The notes under the pieces were generated by a model that saw nothing but the letters and a program-made list of their open reading frames with translations, was not told where the DNA came from and did not search any database. The position numbers and the translations under genes are program-made. Of a stretch of DNA of 64,000 nt, positions 40,145 to 50,800 are shown piece after piece; position 1 is the first letter of the stretch, and each line of letters begins with the position of its first letter. Origin of the DNA: Flavobacteriales bacterium (GTDB taxonomy: Bacteria; Bacteroidota; Bacteroidia; Flavobacteriales_F; PHOS-HE28); NCBI GenBank assembly GCA_016788295.1, contig JAEUSY010000030.1, positions 62,001 to 126,000 of the forward strand, in the 5' to 3' direction.

Positions 40145-43021
40145 ATGCCTGCGCACCGAACGAACGTGAAGGACAAGACCAAGGCGACAAGCGCCCCCGG
40201 GCCGACCACCGGCGACGAGTACATTGAGGTACTGGGGGCTAGGGTGCACAACCTGAAGAACGTGGACGTGCGCATACCGCGCGATCAGTTGGTGGTGATC
40301 ACCGGCCTCAGCGGCAGTGGCAAGAGCAGTTTGGCCTTCGACACCATACATGCCGAGGGCCAGCGCCGCTACATTGAGACCTTCAACGCTTACGCGCGGC
40401 AGTTCCTCGGTGGCATAGAGCGTCCCGATGTGGACCTGATCTCCGGCCTGAGCCCGGTGATCGCCATTGAGCAAAAGACCATCAGCCGCAATCCGCGGAG
40501 CACGGTGGGCACCATCACCGAGATCTACGACCTGCTGCGCCTGCTCTACGCCCGCGTGGCCGACGCCTTCTCCTACGTGACCGGCGAACCCATGGTGCGC
40601 TACACCGATGCGCAGATCCTGGAACTGGTGACCACCACCTTCGAGGGGCAGGACGTGCTGGTATTGGCCCCCCTGGTGCGCGGCCGCAAAGGGCACTACC
40701 GCGAACTGTTCGAGCAATTGCTGCGGCAGGGTTTCCTGCGGGCACGCGTGAACGGTGAAGTGATCGACCTGACCACGCGCCCGCGCCTTGATCGCTACAA
40801 GGTGCATGATATTGAGCTGGTGGTGGACCGCCTGAAAGTGACCCCGGGCACCACGAAGCGCCTCGCCGAGACCATTGCCACGGCCATGAAGTACGGCAAG
40901 GGCAGCTTGATGGTGACCGGCCCGAAAGGTGGCAACGCCCGTTTCCTGAGCCGACACCTGATGTGCCCCACCAGCGGCGTGGCCTACGAGGAACCCGAGC
41001 CGAACCTCTTCAGCTTTAATAGCCCATACGGCGCCTGCCCGCGTTGCAGCGGTCTGGGCCAGGTAACGGACGTGTCGTTCGACAAGATCGTGCCCGACCG
41101 GCGCAAGAGCATTCGCAAAGGCGCCATCGTGGCGCTGGGCACAGCGAAGAGCACATGGATCTTCAAGCAGTTGGAGGCCGTGCTTCAGAACTTCGGTCAT
41201 GATCTGGACACGCCGGTGGAGGACATGGACGATTCGGTGCTGTCCGCTCTATTGAACGGATCGGACGAACCCTTGCGTGTGAGCAGCAGTGTGGGCCTGA
41301 GCGACCGCACCGTGCAGTTCGAGGGGATCATCCCCTTCATTCTGGAACAAGCGCGCGAGGGCACCAAGGCCATGCAGAAATGGGCCGCCAGTTTCACGCA
41401 CATGGTGGCCTGCCCGGAATGCCGTGGTGCACGCCTGAAGAACACCGCCCTCTTCTTCAAGGTGGACGGCCGCACCATCAGCGAACTGGCCAACCTCTCC
41501 ATCCGCGACCTGCACGACTTCATGGGGGGCCTTACCGAACGGTTGGACGAGAAGAAGGCCGTGATCGCCCGCGAAGTGGTGAAGGAAGTGACGGCCCGTA
41601 GCAGTTTCCTGCTGGACGTGGGCCTGGACTACCTGACCTTGGACCGAAGTGCACGCACCCTGAGCGGTGGCGAGGCACAGCGCATTCGCCTGGCCACGCA
41701 GATCGGCAGCCAGCTAACCGGCGTGCTCTACATCCTGGACGAGCCCAGCATCGGTCTGCACCAGCGCGACGACCAGCGCTTGATCGGCAGCCTGCGCAGC
41801 CTGCGCGACGGTGGCAACAGCGTGCTGGTGGTGGAGCACGACAAGGAGATGATGATGAGCGCCGACCACCTGATCGACATCGGTCCCGGGGCCGGCGAAC
41901 ACGGTGGGCGCATTGTGGCGCAGGGCCACCCCAAGGAACTGGCGCTCGGCGAGAGCACCACGGCACGTTACCTGCGCGGCGACCTGCGCATACCCGTGCC
42001 TGCCACACGGCGACCGGGTAATGGGCACCGCCTGTTGCTCACCGGTGCCACCGGCAACAATCTGAAGGACGTGGACATCGACTTCCCGCTGGGCAAGTTC
42101 ATCTGCGTTACCGGCGTAAGTGGCAGCGGCAAGAGCACGCTGATCGGCGACACGCTCTACCCCATCCTCAGCAAACACTTCTACCGCAGCGAGGCGCAGC
42201 CCATGCCCTACACCGCGATCAAAGGGCTGGAGCACATCGATAAGGTGATCGAAGTGGACCAGAGCCCCATCGGTCGCACGCCTCGCAGCAACCCTGCCAC
42301 TTACACCGGTCTTTTCGACCACATCCGCGAACTGTTCGCGCAGTTGCCCAGTGCCAAGATCCGCGGCTACAAGGCCGGGCGCTTCAGCTTCAACACGCCG
42401 GGTGGGCGCTGCGAGTCCTGCAAGGGCGCGGGCGTGCGCACCATCGAGATGAACTTCCTGCCCGATGTGGACGTGCCCTGCGAGACCTGCCGTGGCAAAC
42501 GATACGACCGCGAGACCTTGGAGGTACGCTACCGCGGCAAGAGCATTGCCGATGTGCTGAACATGCCCGTGGAAGAGGCCGCCGAACTCTTCGCCGACAT
42601 CCCGCAGATCAACCTGAAACTGCGCACACTACTGGACGTGGGGCTTGGCTATGTGACGCTCGGCCAGAGCAGTACCACCCTTAGCGGAGGCGAAGCGCAA
42701 CGCATCAAACTCGCCACCGAGCTGAGCAAGCGCGACACCGGCAAGACCTTCTACATCTTGGACGAGCCCACAACCGGACTGCACTTCGATGATGTGAAGC
42801 AGTTGATACACGTGCTGGACCGCTTGGTGGAGCATGGCAACACGGTGCTGGTGATCGAGCACAATCTGGACATCATCAAGGTGGCCGACCATGTGATCGA
42901 CATGGGTCCCGAGGGCGGAGCTGGTGGCGGACAGGTGGTGGCACGCGGCACGCCCGAAGAGGTGGTGCTGATGGGCCGCGGACATACCTGGCCCTTCCTG
43001 AAGGACGAACTGGCCGCCTGA
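40145..43021 (+). CDS. uvrA: Excinuclease ABC subunit A
   Basis: 958 aa, full-length UvrA. There are two ABC ATPase modules with Walker A GLSGSGKSSLAF and GVSGSGKSTLIG, signature motifs LSGGEAQRI in each half, and Walker B ILDEPSIGLH and ILDEPTTGLHFDD. Zinc-binding Cys pairs are present (GACPRCSGLG with CPECRGARL; CESCKGAG with CETCRGKRY). It is the damage sensor of nucleotide excision repair, loading UvrB. It starts one base after the transglycosylase stop, so it is probably read from the same transcript. Confidence 0.97.
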   Translation: MPAHRTNVKDKTKATSAPGPTTGDEYIEVLGARVHNLKNVDVRIPRDQLVVITGLSGSGKSSLAFDTIHAEGQRRYIETFNAYARQFLGGIERPDVDLISGLSPVIAIEQKTISRNPRSTVGTITEIYDLLRLLYARVADAFSYVTGEPMVRYTDAQILELVTTTFEGQDVLVLAPLVRGRKGHYRELFEQLLRQGFLRARVNGEVIDLTTRPRLDRYKVHDIELVVDRLKVTPGTTKRLAETIATAMKYGKGSLMVTGPKGGNARFLSRHLMCPTSGVAYEEPEPNLFSFNSPYGACPRCSGLGQVTDVSFDKIVPDRRKSIRKGAIVALGTAKSTWIFKQLEAVLQNFGHDLDTPVEDMDDSVLSALLNGSDEPLRVSSSVGLSDRTVQFEGIIPFILEQAREGTKAMQKWAASFTHMVACPECRGARLKNTALFFKVDGRTISELANLSIRDLHDFMGGLTERLDEKKAVIAREVVKEVTARSSFLLDVGLDYLTLDRSARTLSGGEAQRIRLATQIGSQLTGVLYILDEPSIGLHQRDDQRLIGSLRSLRDGGNSVLVVEHDKEMMMSADHLIDIGPGAGEHGGRIVAQGHPKELALGESTTARYLRGDLRIPVPATRRPGNGHRLLLTGATGNNLKDVDIDFPLGKFICVTGVSGSGKSTLIGDTLYPILSKHFYRSEAQPMPYTAIKGLEHIDKVIEVDQSPIGRTPRSNPATYTGLFDHIRELFAQLPSAKIRGYKAGRFSFNTPGGRCESCKGAGVRTIEMNFLPDVDVPCETCRGKRYDRETLEVRYRGKSIADVLNMPVEEAAELFADIPQINLKLRTLLDVGLGYVTLGQSSTTLSGGEAQRIKLATELSKRDTGKTFYILDEPTTGLHFDDVKQLIHVLDRLVEHGNTVLVIEHNLDIIKVADHVIDMGPEGGAGGGQVVARGTPEEVVLMGRGHTWPFLKDELAA

Positions 43022-43117
43022 TCATTCAGGTCGCGTGGTTGATAACCTCGGGCACCTGCGGTGAACGATGGGCGCGTGTGTGCGTTGCTTCGCAGACCAC
43101 ACCCGCACAATTCGACC

Positions 43118-43849
43118 ATGAAGAAGGACGCCAAGGCCCACGAAGAGAGCGAACGTCGCATCATCAAAGCGTTCAAGCGCAGGGGATGGAGCGAAGTGAA
43201 GGCCAACGACAGCTGGGCCATCTTCAAGATCATGAGCGAGTTCGTTGAGGGCTTCGAGGCCATGCAACGCATTCGGCCATGTGTAAGCATCTTCGGCAGC
43301 GCACGCACCAAGCCCGAGGCCGTGGAATACAAGCTGGCCGAAGAGATCGCGTTCCAGCTCACCGGCAATGGTTATGGGGTGATCACCGGCGGTGGACCGG
43401 GCATCATGGAAGCCGCCAATAAAGGCGCACAGCGTGGCGGTGGCACCAGTGTTGGCCTCAACATCGACCTGCCCTTCGAGCAACAGCCCAACCCTTACAT
43501 CGACAAGGAGAAGAGCATCAACTTCGACTACTTCTTCGTGCGCAAGGTGATGTTCATCAAGTACAGCCAGGGCTTCATTGTACTGCCCGGTGGCTTTGGC
43601 ACCTTGGATGAGCTCTTCGAGGCGCTCACACTGATCCAAACGCAGAAGATCGGTCGCTTCCCCATCATCCTCGTGGGCCGCAAATACTGGCAGGGCCTGT
43701 TGGATTGGATCAAGCACACCATGGGCGACAAGTACGCGTATATCAACCCCACCGACATGGATCTTATCAGTGTCGTGGACAAGCCCGAAGAGGCCGTGGC
43801 CGTGATCAATGCGTTCTACAGCAAGTACATGCTGAAGCCCAATTTCTAA
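43118..43849 (+). CDS. LOG-family protein (TIGR00730-like Rossmann fold)
   Basis: 243 aa from the ATG at 43118; an upstream in-frame GTG adds 19 residues lacking conservation. Motifs are CVSIFGSARTKP, VITGGGPGIMEAANKGA, and PGGFGTLDELFEALTLIQT, the PGGxGTxxE motif of cytokinin-activating phosphoribohydrolases. These hydrolyse N6-modified AMP or related nucleotide monophosphates to base and ribose 5-phosphate. The stop codon TAA is also one copy of the target duplication of the MITE that follows. Confidence 0.88.
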   Translation: MKKDAKAHEESERRIIKAFKRRGWSEVKANDSWAIFKIMSEFVEGFEAMQRIRPCVSIFGSARTKPEAVEYKLAEEIAFQLTGNGYGVITGGGPGIMEAANKGAQRGGGTSVGLNIDLPFEQQPNPYIDKEKSINFDYFFVRKVMFIKYSQGFIVLPGGFGTLDELFEALTLIQTQKIGRFPIILVGRKYWQGLLDWIKHTMGDKYAYINPTDMDLISVVDKPEEAVAVINAFYSKYMLKPNF

Positions 43850-44010
43850 GAGCCTGTTCGGGATCTGCTCTTTTGAAGCGAGCGATGAGGATCTGGCGAC
43901 CAGACGAGGCGCGGAACCGGAGCATAGCTGAGCTACGTGACGGCTTCCGCAACGAAGTATGGTCGACAAAGACCATTGCGCAGCCAAATGCGGAGATCCC
44001 GAACAGGCTC
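43850..44010. mobile_element. MITE-like element with IS5-type ends
   Basis: 161 bp. Perfect 17-bp terminal inverted repeats, GAGCCTGTTCGGGATCT at 43850-43866 and its complement at 43994-44010, are flanked by TAA on both sides (43847-43849, 44011-44013), a 3-bp target duplication of the TNA type. The inside is an imperfect long palindrome centred on TAGCTGAGCTA (CGCGGAACC/GGCTTCCGC, GGCGACCAGA/TATGGTCGAC). There is no ORF. Ends and target size fit a non-autonomous relative of IS5/IS1031-type elements; no transposase is in the window. Confidence 0.85.
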
Positions 44011-44177
44011 TAAGGGACTTCAGCACTGCGTGGCGCGTGTGATACAGCATGCTACCGCGCCTCTCAACACCCACCTGTTCGTATTGAGCACTGCGTGCGC
44101 GCCGATCAGCGCAACAGGCCCGGATACTTTTGGACGCAAGCCTTTGGTGTGCTTCCGTTCATTCAATCCGTCCGCTC

Positions 44178-45629
44178 ATGATCTCGAAACTGGTGTTGCT
44201 CGCGAACCTCTTTGGCCTCTTCATCATCAAGGCCTTCTTCCTCGCCGACCTCAGCATCACCCAGAACATCCCCGCGAGCATGGCGCCCGGAAGCGAGGTG
44301 CGTGTTACGGTGAACATCGAAAAGGGCGAACTCACCGGCTTCGCCAAGTTGCAGATCGACCTGCCCAACGGCATGAGCGCCACGGCCATCGAGACCAAGG
44401 GCGCTTCCTTCACCTTCGCCGATGGCAAGGCCAAGTTCATCTGGATGTCGCTTCCTGCCAGCCCATCCTTCAAGGTGACCTACACCTTGAGCGCTGATGC
44501 CAGCGCTTCGGGGGTTCAGCAGATCCGCGGTCGACTGAGCTACATTGAGGACAACGAGCGAAAGACCCATGAGCTCGCTCCATCCACCATTGACCTCGGT
44601 GCTGCTGTTGCACCCGCTGTCGCCGTTACGGAGACCACTATCAACGAGACCGAGGAGCCCGCCAACATCAACGATCTTGTGAGCGCTGCCGGCGGTGCTC
44701 CTGTAGGTCAGGTGCCCGTGGCCGTGATCGACAACTTCGCAGGAACCCCGGCCATCCAAGGTGCAGGTGGCGTTTCCGGTACGCGCATCATCACTCCTAT
44801 CACGGAAAAGGAAATGCTGGTGGAGGTCACTGTGAAGAAAGGTGACATCCGTGGTTTTGGCAAACTGCAAGAGACCGTTCCTCCTGGTTTTACGGCGTTG
44901 GAGAAGAGCAGCGACGAGGCCATATTCACCGCTCAGGACCGCATTGTGAAATTCGTTTGGTTGAACCTGCCTGCACGCAACGAGGTGAAGGTGGTGTACA
45001 AACTGCGTGCGAACGAAAAGCCTGATGGCGAGTACGTGATCGATGGTGAGTTCGGTTACCTGTTGAACGACGAGACCCAGAAGGCCGTAGTGGGCTCCAG
45101 TAGGTTCTTTGTTGGCGCGAAGGCATTGGAACTCATCGCGCAGGACGCATCCAAAGTGGAGCCAGTGACCAACCCGGATGCGGAACTGGCGCTCCGACTG
45201 AAGCAGGATGCCGAACGCAAGGCCCAGGAGCAGGCCAACGCACAGGCCGCACAACGCGAGCAGGAGGCCCAGCGCCAAAAGGCCGAGTCCTCAGCACAGA
45301 AGTCGGGTAGCGTGACGCCGAAAGTGACCGCGCCTGAGAAGGGCATTACCTACAAAGTGCAGATCACCGCGGCGCACCGCGAAGTGGGCAAGTCCTACTT
45401 CAGCGCCCGTCACCGTTACTCAGGAGCCTTCTCCATTGAGCGCCACCAAGGCTGGATCAAATATGTCACCGGAAGCTTCGGCGAATACCGTGAGGCACGT
45501 GACCAGCGCGTGCGGTTCGTGGAGGCCGGGCACGACTTCCCCGGTCCTTTCGTGACCGCTTACAATAATGGTGAACGCATCACCGTGCAGGAGGCCCTGC
45601 TGATCACCAAGCAACAGTGGGTGCAGTGA
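44178..45629 (+). CDS. Exported protein with two repeated beta domains and a SPOR-like tail
   Basis: 483 aa from the ATG of MISKLVLLANLFGLFI, a signal or anchor segment. Two related domains of about 100 residues occur at roughly 20-125 and 205-315: each opens with VEVTV.KG.I.GF.KLQ-type strands followed by P.G, and each holds KF(I/V)W(M/L).LPA and a V.YKL-type strand. After a Gln/Ala/Glu-rich helix (about 355-390) comes a SPOR-like domain (YKVQITAAHREVGKSYF, WIKYVTGSFGEYREARDQ). SPOR domains bind denuded peptidoglycan. It is 22 bp upstream of another SPOR protein. Confidence 0.75.
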   Translation: MISKLVLLANLFGLFIIKAFFLADLSITQNIPASMAPGSEVRVTVNIEKGELTGFAKLQIDLPNGMSATAIETKGASFTFADGKAKFIWMSLPASPSFKVTYTLSADASASGVQQIRGRLSYIEDNERKTHELAPSTIDLGAAVAPAVAVTETTINETEEPANINDLVSAAGGAPVGQVPVAVIDNFAGTPAIQGAGGVSGTRIITPITEKEMLVEVTVKKGDIRGFGKLQETVPPGFTALEKSSDEAIFTAQDRIVKFVWLNLPARNEVKVVYKLRANEKPDGEYVIDGEFGYLLNDETQKAVVGSSRFFVGAKALELIAQDASKVEPVTNPDAELALRLKQDAERKAQEQANAQAAQREQEAQRQKAESSAQKSGSVTPKVTAPEKGITYKVQITAAHREVGKSYFSARHRYSGAFSIERHQGWIKYVTGSFGEYREARDQRVRFVEAGHDFPGPFVTAYNNGERITVQEALLITKQQWVQ

Positions 45630-45651
45630 CCCGCTGATCGAACCGCACAAC

Positions 45652-47745
45652 ATGAACGCGACCTTCGGCCTTCAGCGCGTATTCCGCAGGACCCTCCTGT
45701 GCGCATTGGTCGTTACCGTTCAACAAGTGGGGTCCGCCCAAACGGACAGCACCGCAACTGCGCCACCACCGGCCGCACCTGCCCCTTTGCCCATCACCAC
45801 GTTGAAGCCGAGCATCGGCTTGGGAACGGGCATGCTCGCTTTTTTCGGCGACGTGGGCGGAAGCCATGCAACATACAGCCCGCTTGTGACCCGCGTTGGG
45901 TTCGACCTGCGCGGATCGGTACCTATTACGCCCTGGCTGAAAGGTGGCCTGTACGCCATGCACGGTCGGCTCGGCGTGAATGAGCGGAGCAGCACACGCA
46001 ACCTCAACTTCGAGTCGCGCATTACGACCGGAGGTCTTTACCTGCGCTACAATTTCCTGCAACTGCTGAACCCGTCGCGCGTAGTGGAACCGTACGTCTC
46101 CGTAGGCTTCGGGTCCATGGAGTTCCTTTCCAAGACGGACTTGCGCGATGCCAACGGCGCCACTTACCACTACTGGAGCGACGGCACCATACGGGACATA
46201 GCCGAGGACGCACCGAATGCGGGACAGGCGCAGGAGATCCAACGCGACTATGTGTATGAGAGCGATGTGCGCGAGACCAATGCCGACGGCTTTGGCAAAT
46301 ACCCCGAGCGCACGTGGTCCATTCCCTTGGGTGTTGGTGCACGCATGGACCTGGGCGGAGGTTTCGATTTCCGCATCGGTGCCACCATGCACTACACCCT
46401 CACTGACCTCATTGATGGCGTGACACCTGACAGTCGTGGTGATCGTGCAGGTACCTCGGGCAATGATATGGTGCTTTACTCATCCTTCTCGATCGGCTGG
46501 GCCGTACCCATGGCGCCCCGAGAGAAAAAGCGGCGTATGACACCGCTCAGCGAAGAGGAGCTTGACCTTATTGTACTGAACGATGACGAGGACGGCGATG
46601 GCGTAAAGGACATGATGGACCAATGCCCCGGCACGCCTACGGGTGTTCCAGTGGATGCGAACGGTTGTCCGTTGGACGGTGATGGCGATGGTGTTCCCGA
46701 TCACTTGGATGACGAACTGAACAGCGCACCAGGAGCCATGGTGGACATGCGTGGCGTGACCATTGATGACGCCGCCTTCCTGAAGCGCCATCTGAACTAC
46801 TTGGATTCGGGCAACGTGAACACCGTGATTACACGCGTGGAATCGTTCGGGCCGGTGAAACGTCCAGCAGCACCCAAGCGCGTGTACGTGGTGAAGGTGG
46901 GCACTCAGGTGGAAGGCATCAGCGAGGACCTGATCCAACGCATCCTAAGTATTCCCGAAGTGCGCACCATCGAGAAAGGTGATACCACCTTCTATGTGGT
47001 GGGTAACTATGAGTCGATCCCAGAGGCCCTGCGCCGCGAACTGGAATTGCGCGGAATGGGCATCGAAAGCGTGGTGATGGCCGAGGAGAACGGAAAGCTG
47101 ATCGATGTGAGCAAGGAACTGGCGGCTGATCGTGCCCGCATGCGCGGTATGGGCGCCGGCGACGATAGCCGTGATGTGATCGTACGAGTACAATTGGGCG
47201 CGTTCAGGAAAAAGCTCTCGGAAGACATCTTCCGCTCGGTTCCGGACCTTGTGGTGATCAAAGGCGATGATGGACTTACCCGTTACTACACGGGTTCATT
47301 CACCGATGTCAACCAAGCCGCAGCGCACAAGGTGCAGATGCTGCTTAACGGTTTCGAGGGTGCCTTCCTGGTGGCATTCCGCGAAGGCAAGCGTGTGAGC
47401 ATGAAGGAAGCTGGAGCACGCCTTTCGGGCCCCGAGGACCTGCGCACATTGCCTAGTGGAGCCGTGAGCAAGGACAAGCTGCGCTACAAAGTACAGGTAG
47501 GCACCTTCGCAGGCAACATCCCGATGGACACCATGGGCAAGCTGATCGAAATGGGAGATGTGACACCCGTGACCAGTGCCGATGCCGTACGTTACTTCTA
47601 CGGTAGCTTCAAGGACCGCGCTTCGGCCGAGGAAGCCAAACAGACCATACAGGCCAAGGGATTCCCCGATGCCTTCGTGGTGGGCGAAATGAACGGCCAC
47701 ATCATCACCGCCGATGATGCCGATGGCCTGTTGGGCAAGCCCTGA
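45652..47745 (+). CDS. Outer-membrane-type protein with TSP3 and three SPOR-like repeats
   Basis: 697 aa. A signal segment (TLLCALVVTVQQVGSAQ) precedes a beta-barrel-like region (about 45-290: GLGTGMLAFFGDVGG, LYLRYNFLQLL, VGFGSMEF). A calcium-binding thrombospondin type 3-like stretch follows (DDEDGDGVKDMMDQCPGTP, DGDGDGVPDHLDD). Three SPOR-like modules then run to the end: YVVKVGTQVEGISEDL, VIVRVQLGAFRKKLSED and RYKVQVGTFAGNIPMDT, each closing with a YxxGxFxD/S-type strand. The design is OmpA-like but with SPOR units in place of the OmpA peptidoglycan-binding domain. Probably paired with the previous gene. Confidence 0.78.
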   Translation: MNATFGLQRVFRRTLLCALVVTVQQVGSAQTDSTATAPPPAAPAPLPITTLKPSIGLGTGMLAFFGDVGGSHATYSPLVTRVGFDLRGSVPITPWLKGGLYAMHGRLGVNERSSTRNLNFESRITTGGLYLRYNFLQLLNPSRVVEPYVSVGFGSMEFLSKTDLRDANGATYHYWSDGTIRDIAEDAPNAGQAQEIQRDYVYESDVRETNADGFGKYPERTWSIPLGVGARMDLGGGFDFRIGATMHYTLTDLIDGVTPDSRGDRAGTSGNDMVLYSSFSIGWAVPMAPREKKRRMTPLSEEELDLIVLNDDEDGDGVKDMMDQCPGTPTGVPVDANGCPLDGDGDGVPDHLDDELNSAPGAMVDMRGVTIDDAAFLKRHLNYLDSGNVNTVITRVESFGPVKRPAAPKRVYVVKVGTQVEGISEDLIQRILSIPEVRTIEKGDTTFYVVGNYESIPEALRRELELRGMGIESVVMAEENGKLIDVSKELAADRARMRGMGAGDDSRDVIVRVQLGAFRKKLSEDIFRSVPDLVVIKGDDGLTRYYTGSFTDVNQAAAHKVQMLLNGFEGAFLVAFREGKRVSMKEAGARLSGPEDLRTLPSGAVSKDKLRYKVQVGTFAGNIPMDTMGKLIEMGDVTPVTSADAVRYFYGSFKDRASAEEAKQTIQAKGFPDAFVVGEMNGHIITADDADGLLGKP

Positions 47746-47843
47746 CAGGTTCCCTTCCATTTTGTTGCGTGCCCTGCAATAGGCATACGGAGGTGTACGT
47801 TGTCCCACCGCCCTCCTACCTTTCCCTCACTTTTCCCGCCACC

Positions 47844-50800
47844 ATGCCCAACCGGTCCCGCCTCACGCGCGTCCTCGGCGCTGCATTGCTCCTATGCGCC
47901 TGCTTCATCACCTCATGTAAACGCAGTCCATCGGCAGGGCCCGACGCTGCCTACACGCCCTATATCTCCGCATTCACCGCAGGCCATGTTTCCGCCACGT
48001 CATCCATACTCGTGCGCGTGGCCGACGACCAGCAGTGGAAGGATACGGCCTCCATTGATCCTCAGTCCCTTTTCGATCTGAAGCCATCGACCAAAGGCAC
48101 TGTCACGTGGTACGACCGGCAGACCTTGGAATTCACGCCCAGTGAACGGCTGGCACAGAACACCGAGTACGCCGTGAGCTTCAATTTGGGCGAACTGATC
48201 GAGCTCCCAAGCGGGCTCAGCGTGTTCACCTTCCAGATCACCACGTACGCACAGGGTGTAGATGTCCGCGTAAGCGACCTGCAACCGCTCTCCACCACTG
48301 ACCTTACCTGGTCGCGCGCCATTGTGCAGGTCTACACCAGCGACGTGGCCGTTAGCACCGACCTGGAAGGTTGCTTCAGTGCAGTGCAGAAAGGACGTAA
48401 ACTCAACCTTACATGGGAGCACGAGCCCAACGGCCGCTATCACCGCTTTGTTGCGGACAGTGTGCAGCGTGGTGATGCCGCTTCGCTCGTGGAATTCAGC
48501 TGGGATGGCAAGGCCATTGGTGCCAGCGACAAAGGCACGCTACCCTTTGATGTGCCCGCCATTGGCGACCTCGCACTGATCAGTGCCACCACCTTCAGCG
48601 ATGGCGAGCAATACGCCACTCTCCTCTTCTCCGATCCGCTGGACCCCGCGCAGGACCTTACCGGAAGAGCCGGCATTACCGGTGCCGATGATGTGCGCAT
48701 CACCATCGACGGGAACAAGCTCCTCCTCTACCCCCAGCAACGCCTCAGTGGCGACCAGCAGGGATTCGTTTCGGCCAAACTGCGCAACGTGAACGCCCGC
48801 ACACTGGGCAAGGACATTGTGGTGGACCTGCTCTTCGAAGAGCTGAAACCCGCGGTGCGCATGGTGGGCAAAGGCGTTGTGCTGCCAAGCACCGATGGAC
48901 TGGTGCTCCCCTTCGAATCGGTGAACCTGAGGGCCGTGGAAGTGCGTGTGATCCGCATCAACGGCTCGAACGTGGGCCAGTTCCTGCAAGTGAACGCACT
49001 GGACGGCCAACGAGAACTGGCACGCGTAGGCCGGTTGGTATCGCGCAAGACCATTTCACTGAAGACCGCCGATGGACCCGACCTGGGCCGCTGGAACCGC
49101 TTCTACCTCGACCTTGAGCAACATATCAAAGCAGAGCCCGGGGCCATTTATCGCGTTCAGTTCTCCTTCGATCGCAAGCATGCCGTGTACCCCTGCGAAG
49201 GTGCCGTGGCGGAAGAAGGACCCGAGCGCGAAAGGTCGTGGGAGTCAGAACAGGCCGAGTACGACCAGGCACGTGACTACTGGTACGAGGACGAATGGGA
49301 CTACGGCTACGACGAGGAATACGTGTACTCCGAGCGAAACGACCCGTGCAAGCCCTCCTACTACGCGCGCAACACGGCCGTGGCCCGGAACATCATTGCC
49401 TCCGATATCGGACTGATCGGCAAACGCGGTAACGATGGCTCGCTGCTGATCGCGGTGAGCGACCTGCGGACCACAGTGCCCATGAGCGGCGTGAAACTGG
49501 AGGTGCTCGACTTCCAGAAGCAGGTGATGGTGAGCGCCATCAGCGACCGCGAGGGCCTGGTGACCTTCCCCGGCACCGTGAACAAGGCCTTCATGGTGGT
49601 GGCCAGCAAGGGCGAACAGCGCGGCTACCTCAAAATGGACGATGGCTCCTCGCTCTCGGTGAGCGAACTGGACGTGAACGGGCAGGCCGTGGACAAAGGC
49701 CTGAAAGGCTTCATCTACGGAGAGCGCGGCGTGTGGCGCCCCGGCGATTCGCTCTACATCGCCTTCATGCTGCAGGACCCCGGCAAGCGGCTGCCCAAGG
49801 ACCATCCCGTGGTGCTGGAACTGACCGACCCGCGCGGCAAACTGCAACAGAAGCATGTACGCACCAATGCGGTGAACGGCGTGTATGCCTTCCGCATGGC
49901 GACCGCCGCCGATGCGCCCACCGGCTACTGGGGAGCCCAAGTGCATGTGGGAGGCACCACCTTCCACAAGCCGATACGGATCGAAACGGTAAAGCCCAAT
50001 CGTCTGAAGATCGCACTGGACCTGCCGGAGCGTTTGGAGCGGGAACAGGAGCGGAACATCGAACTGCGGTCCAACTGGCTGCACGGATCACCGGCACGCA
50101 ACCTGAAGACCCGGGTCACCGTGACCACCACGGCAGGCACACCTTCCTTCAAAGGGCTGGAGAAATTCACCTTCGACGACCTGCGCACCTGGTCACCAGA
50201 GGAAGAGCAGGTGGTGTTCGAAGGCAACCTGAACGAAGCAGGCGTGGCCAACTTCCCGCTGGACCTGGAGGTGGGCACCAATGCACCGGCCGTGCTCAAT
50301 GCCAATATTGTTACCCGCGTGTTCGAGGCCGGTGGCGATGCCAGCATGGACCGCGTGAACGTGCCGTACTACGCGTACAGCAGCTACGCGGGCATCAAAG
50401 CCCCGCCCACGCGCACCAGTTGGGGCACGCTCTTCACCGACACCACATATCGCATTGAAGTTGCCTCGGTGGAAGCCAATGGCAAGGTCATCGCAGGCCG
50501 CAAACTGAAGGCCCAGATCTACAAACTGAACTGGAACTGGTGGTGGGACGGCAGCCTCAACGGCACCAACAACTACATCCGCTCGGCCAGCGTGGAACTG
50601 CGCTCCGAACAGGAGGTCACCACGGATGCCAAGGGGCGCGCCACCGTGAAGTTCCGGATCGACCGGCCCGACTGGGGACGCTTCGCCGTGCGTATAACCG
50701 ATCCCGGCAGCGGCCACAGCAGTGCCATTCAAGTGTACATGGATTGGCCGGGATGGGAAGGTCGTTCGCGCCGGGAGGATCCCGAACAGGCCGCGCTGCT

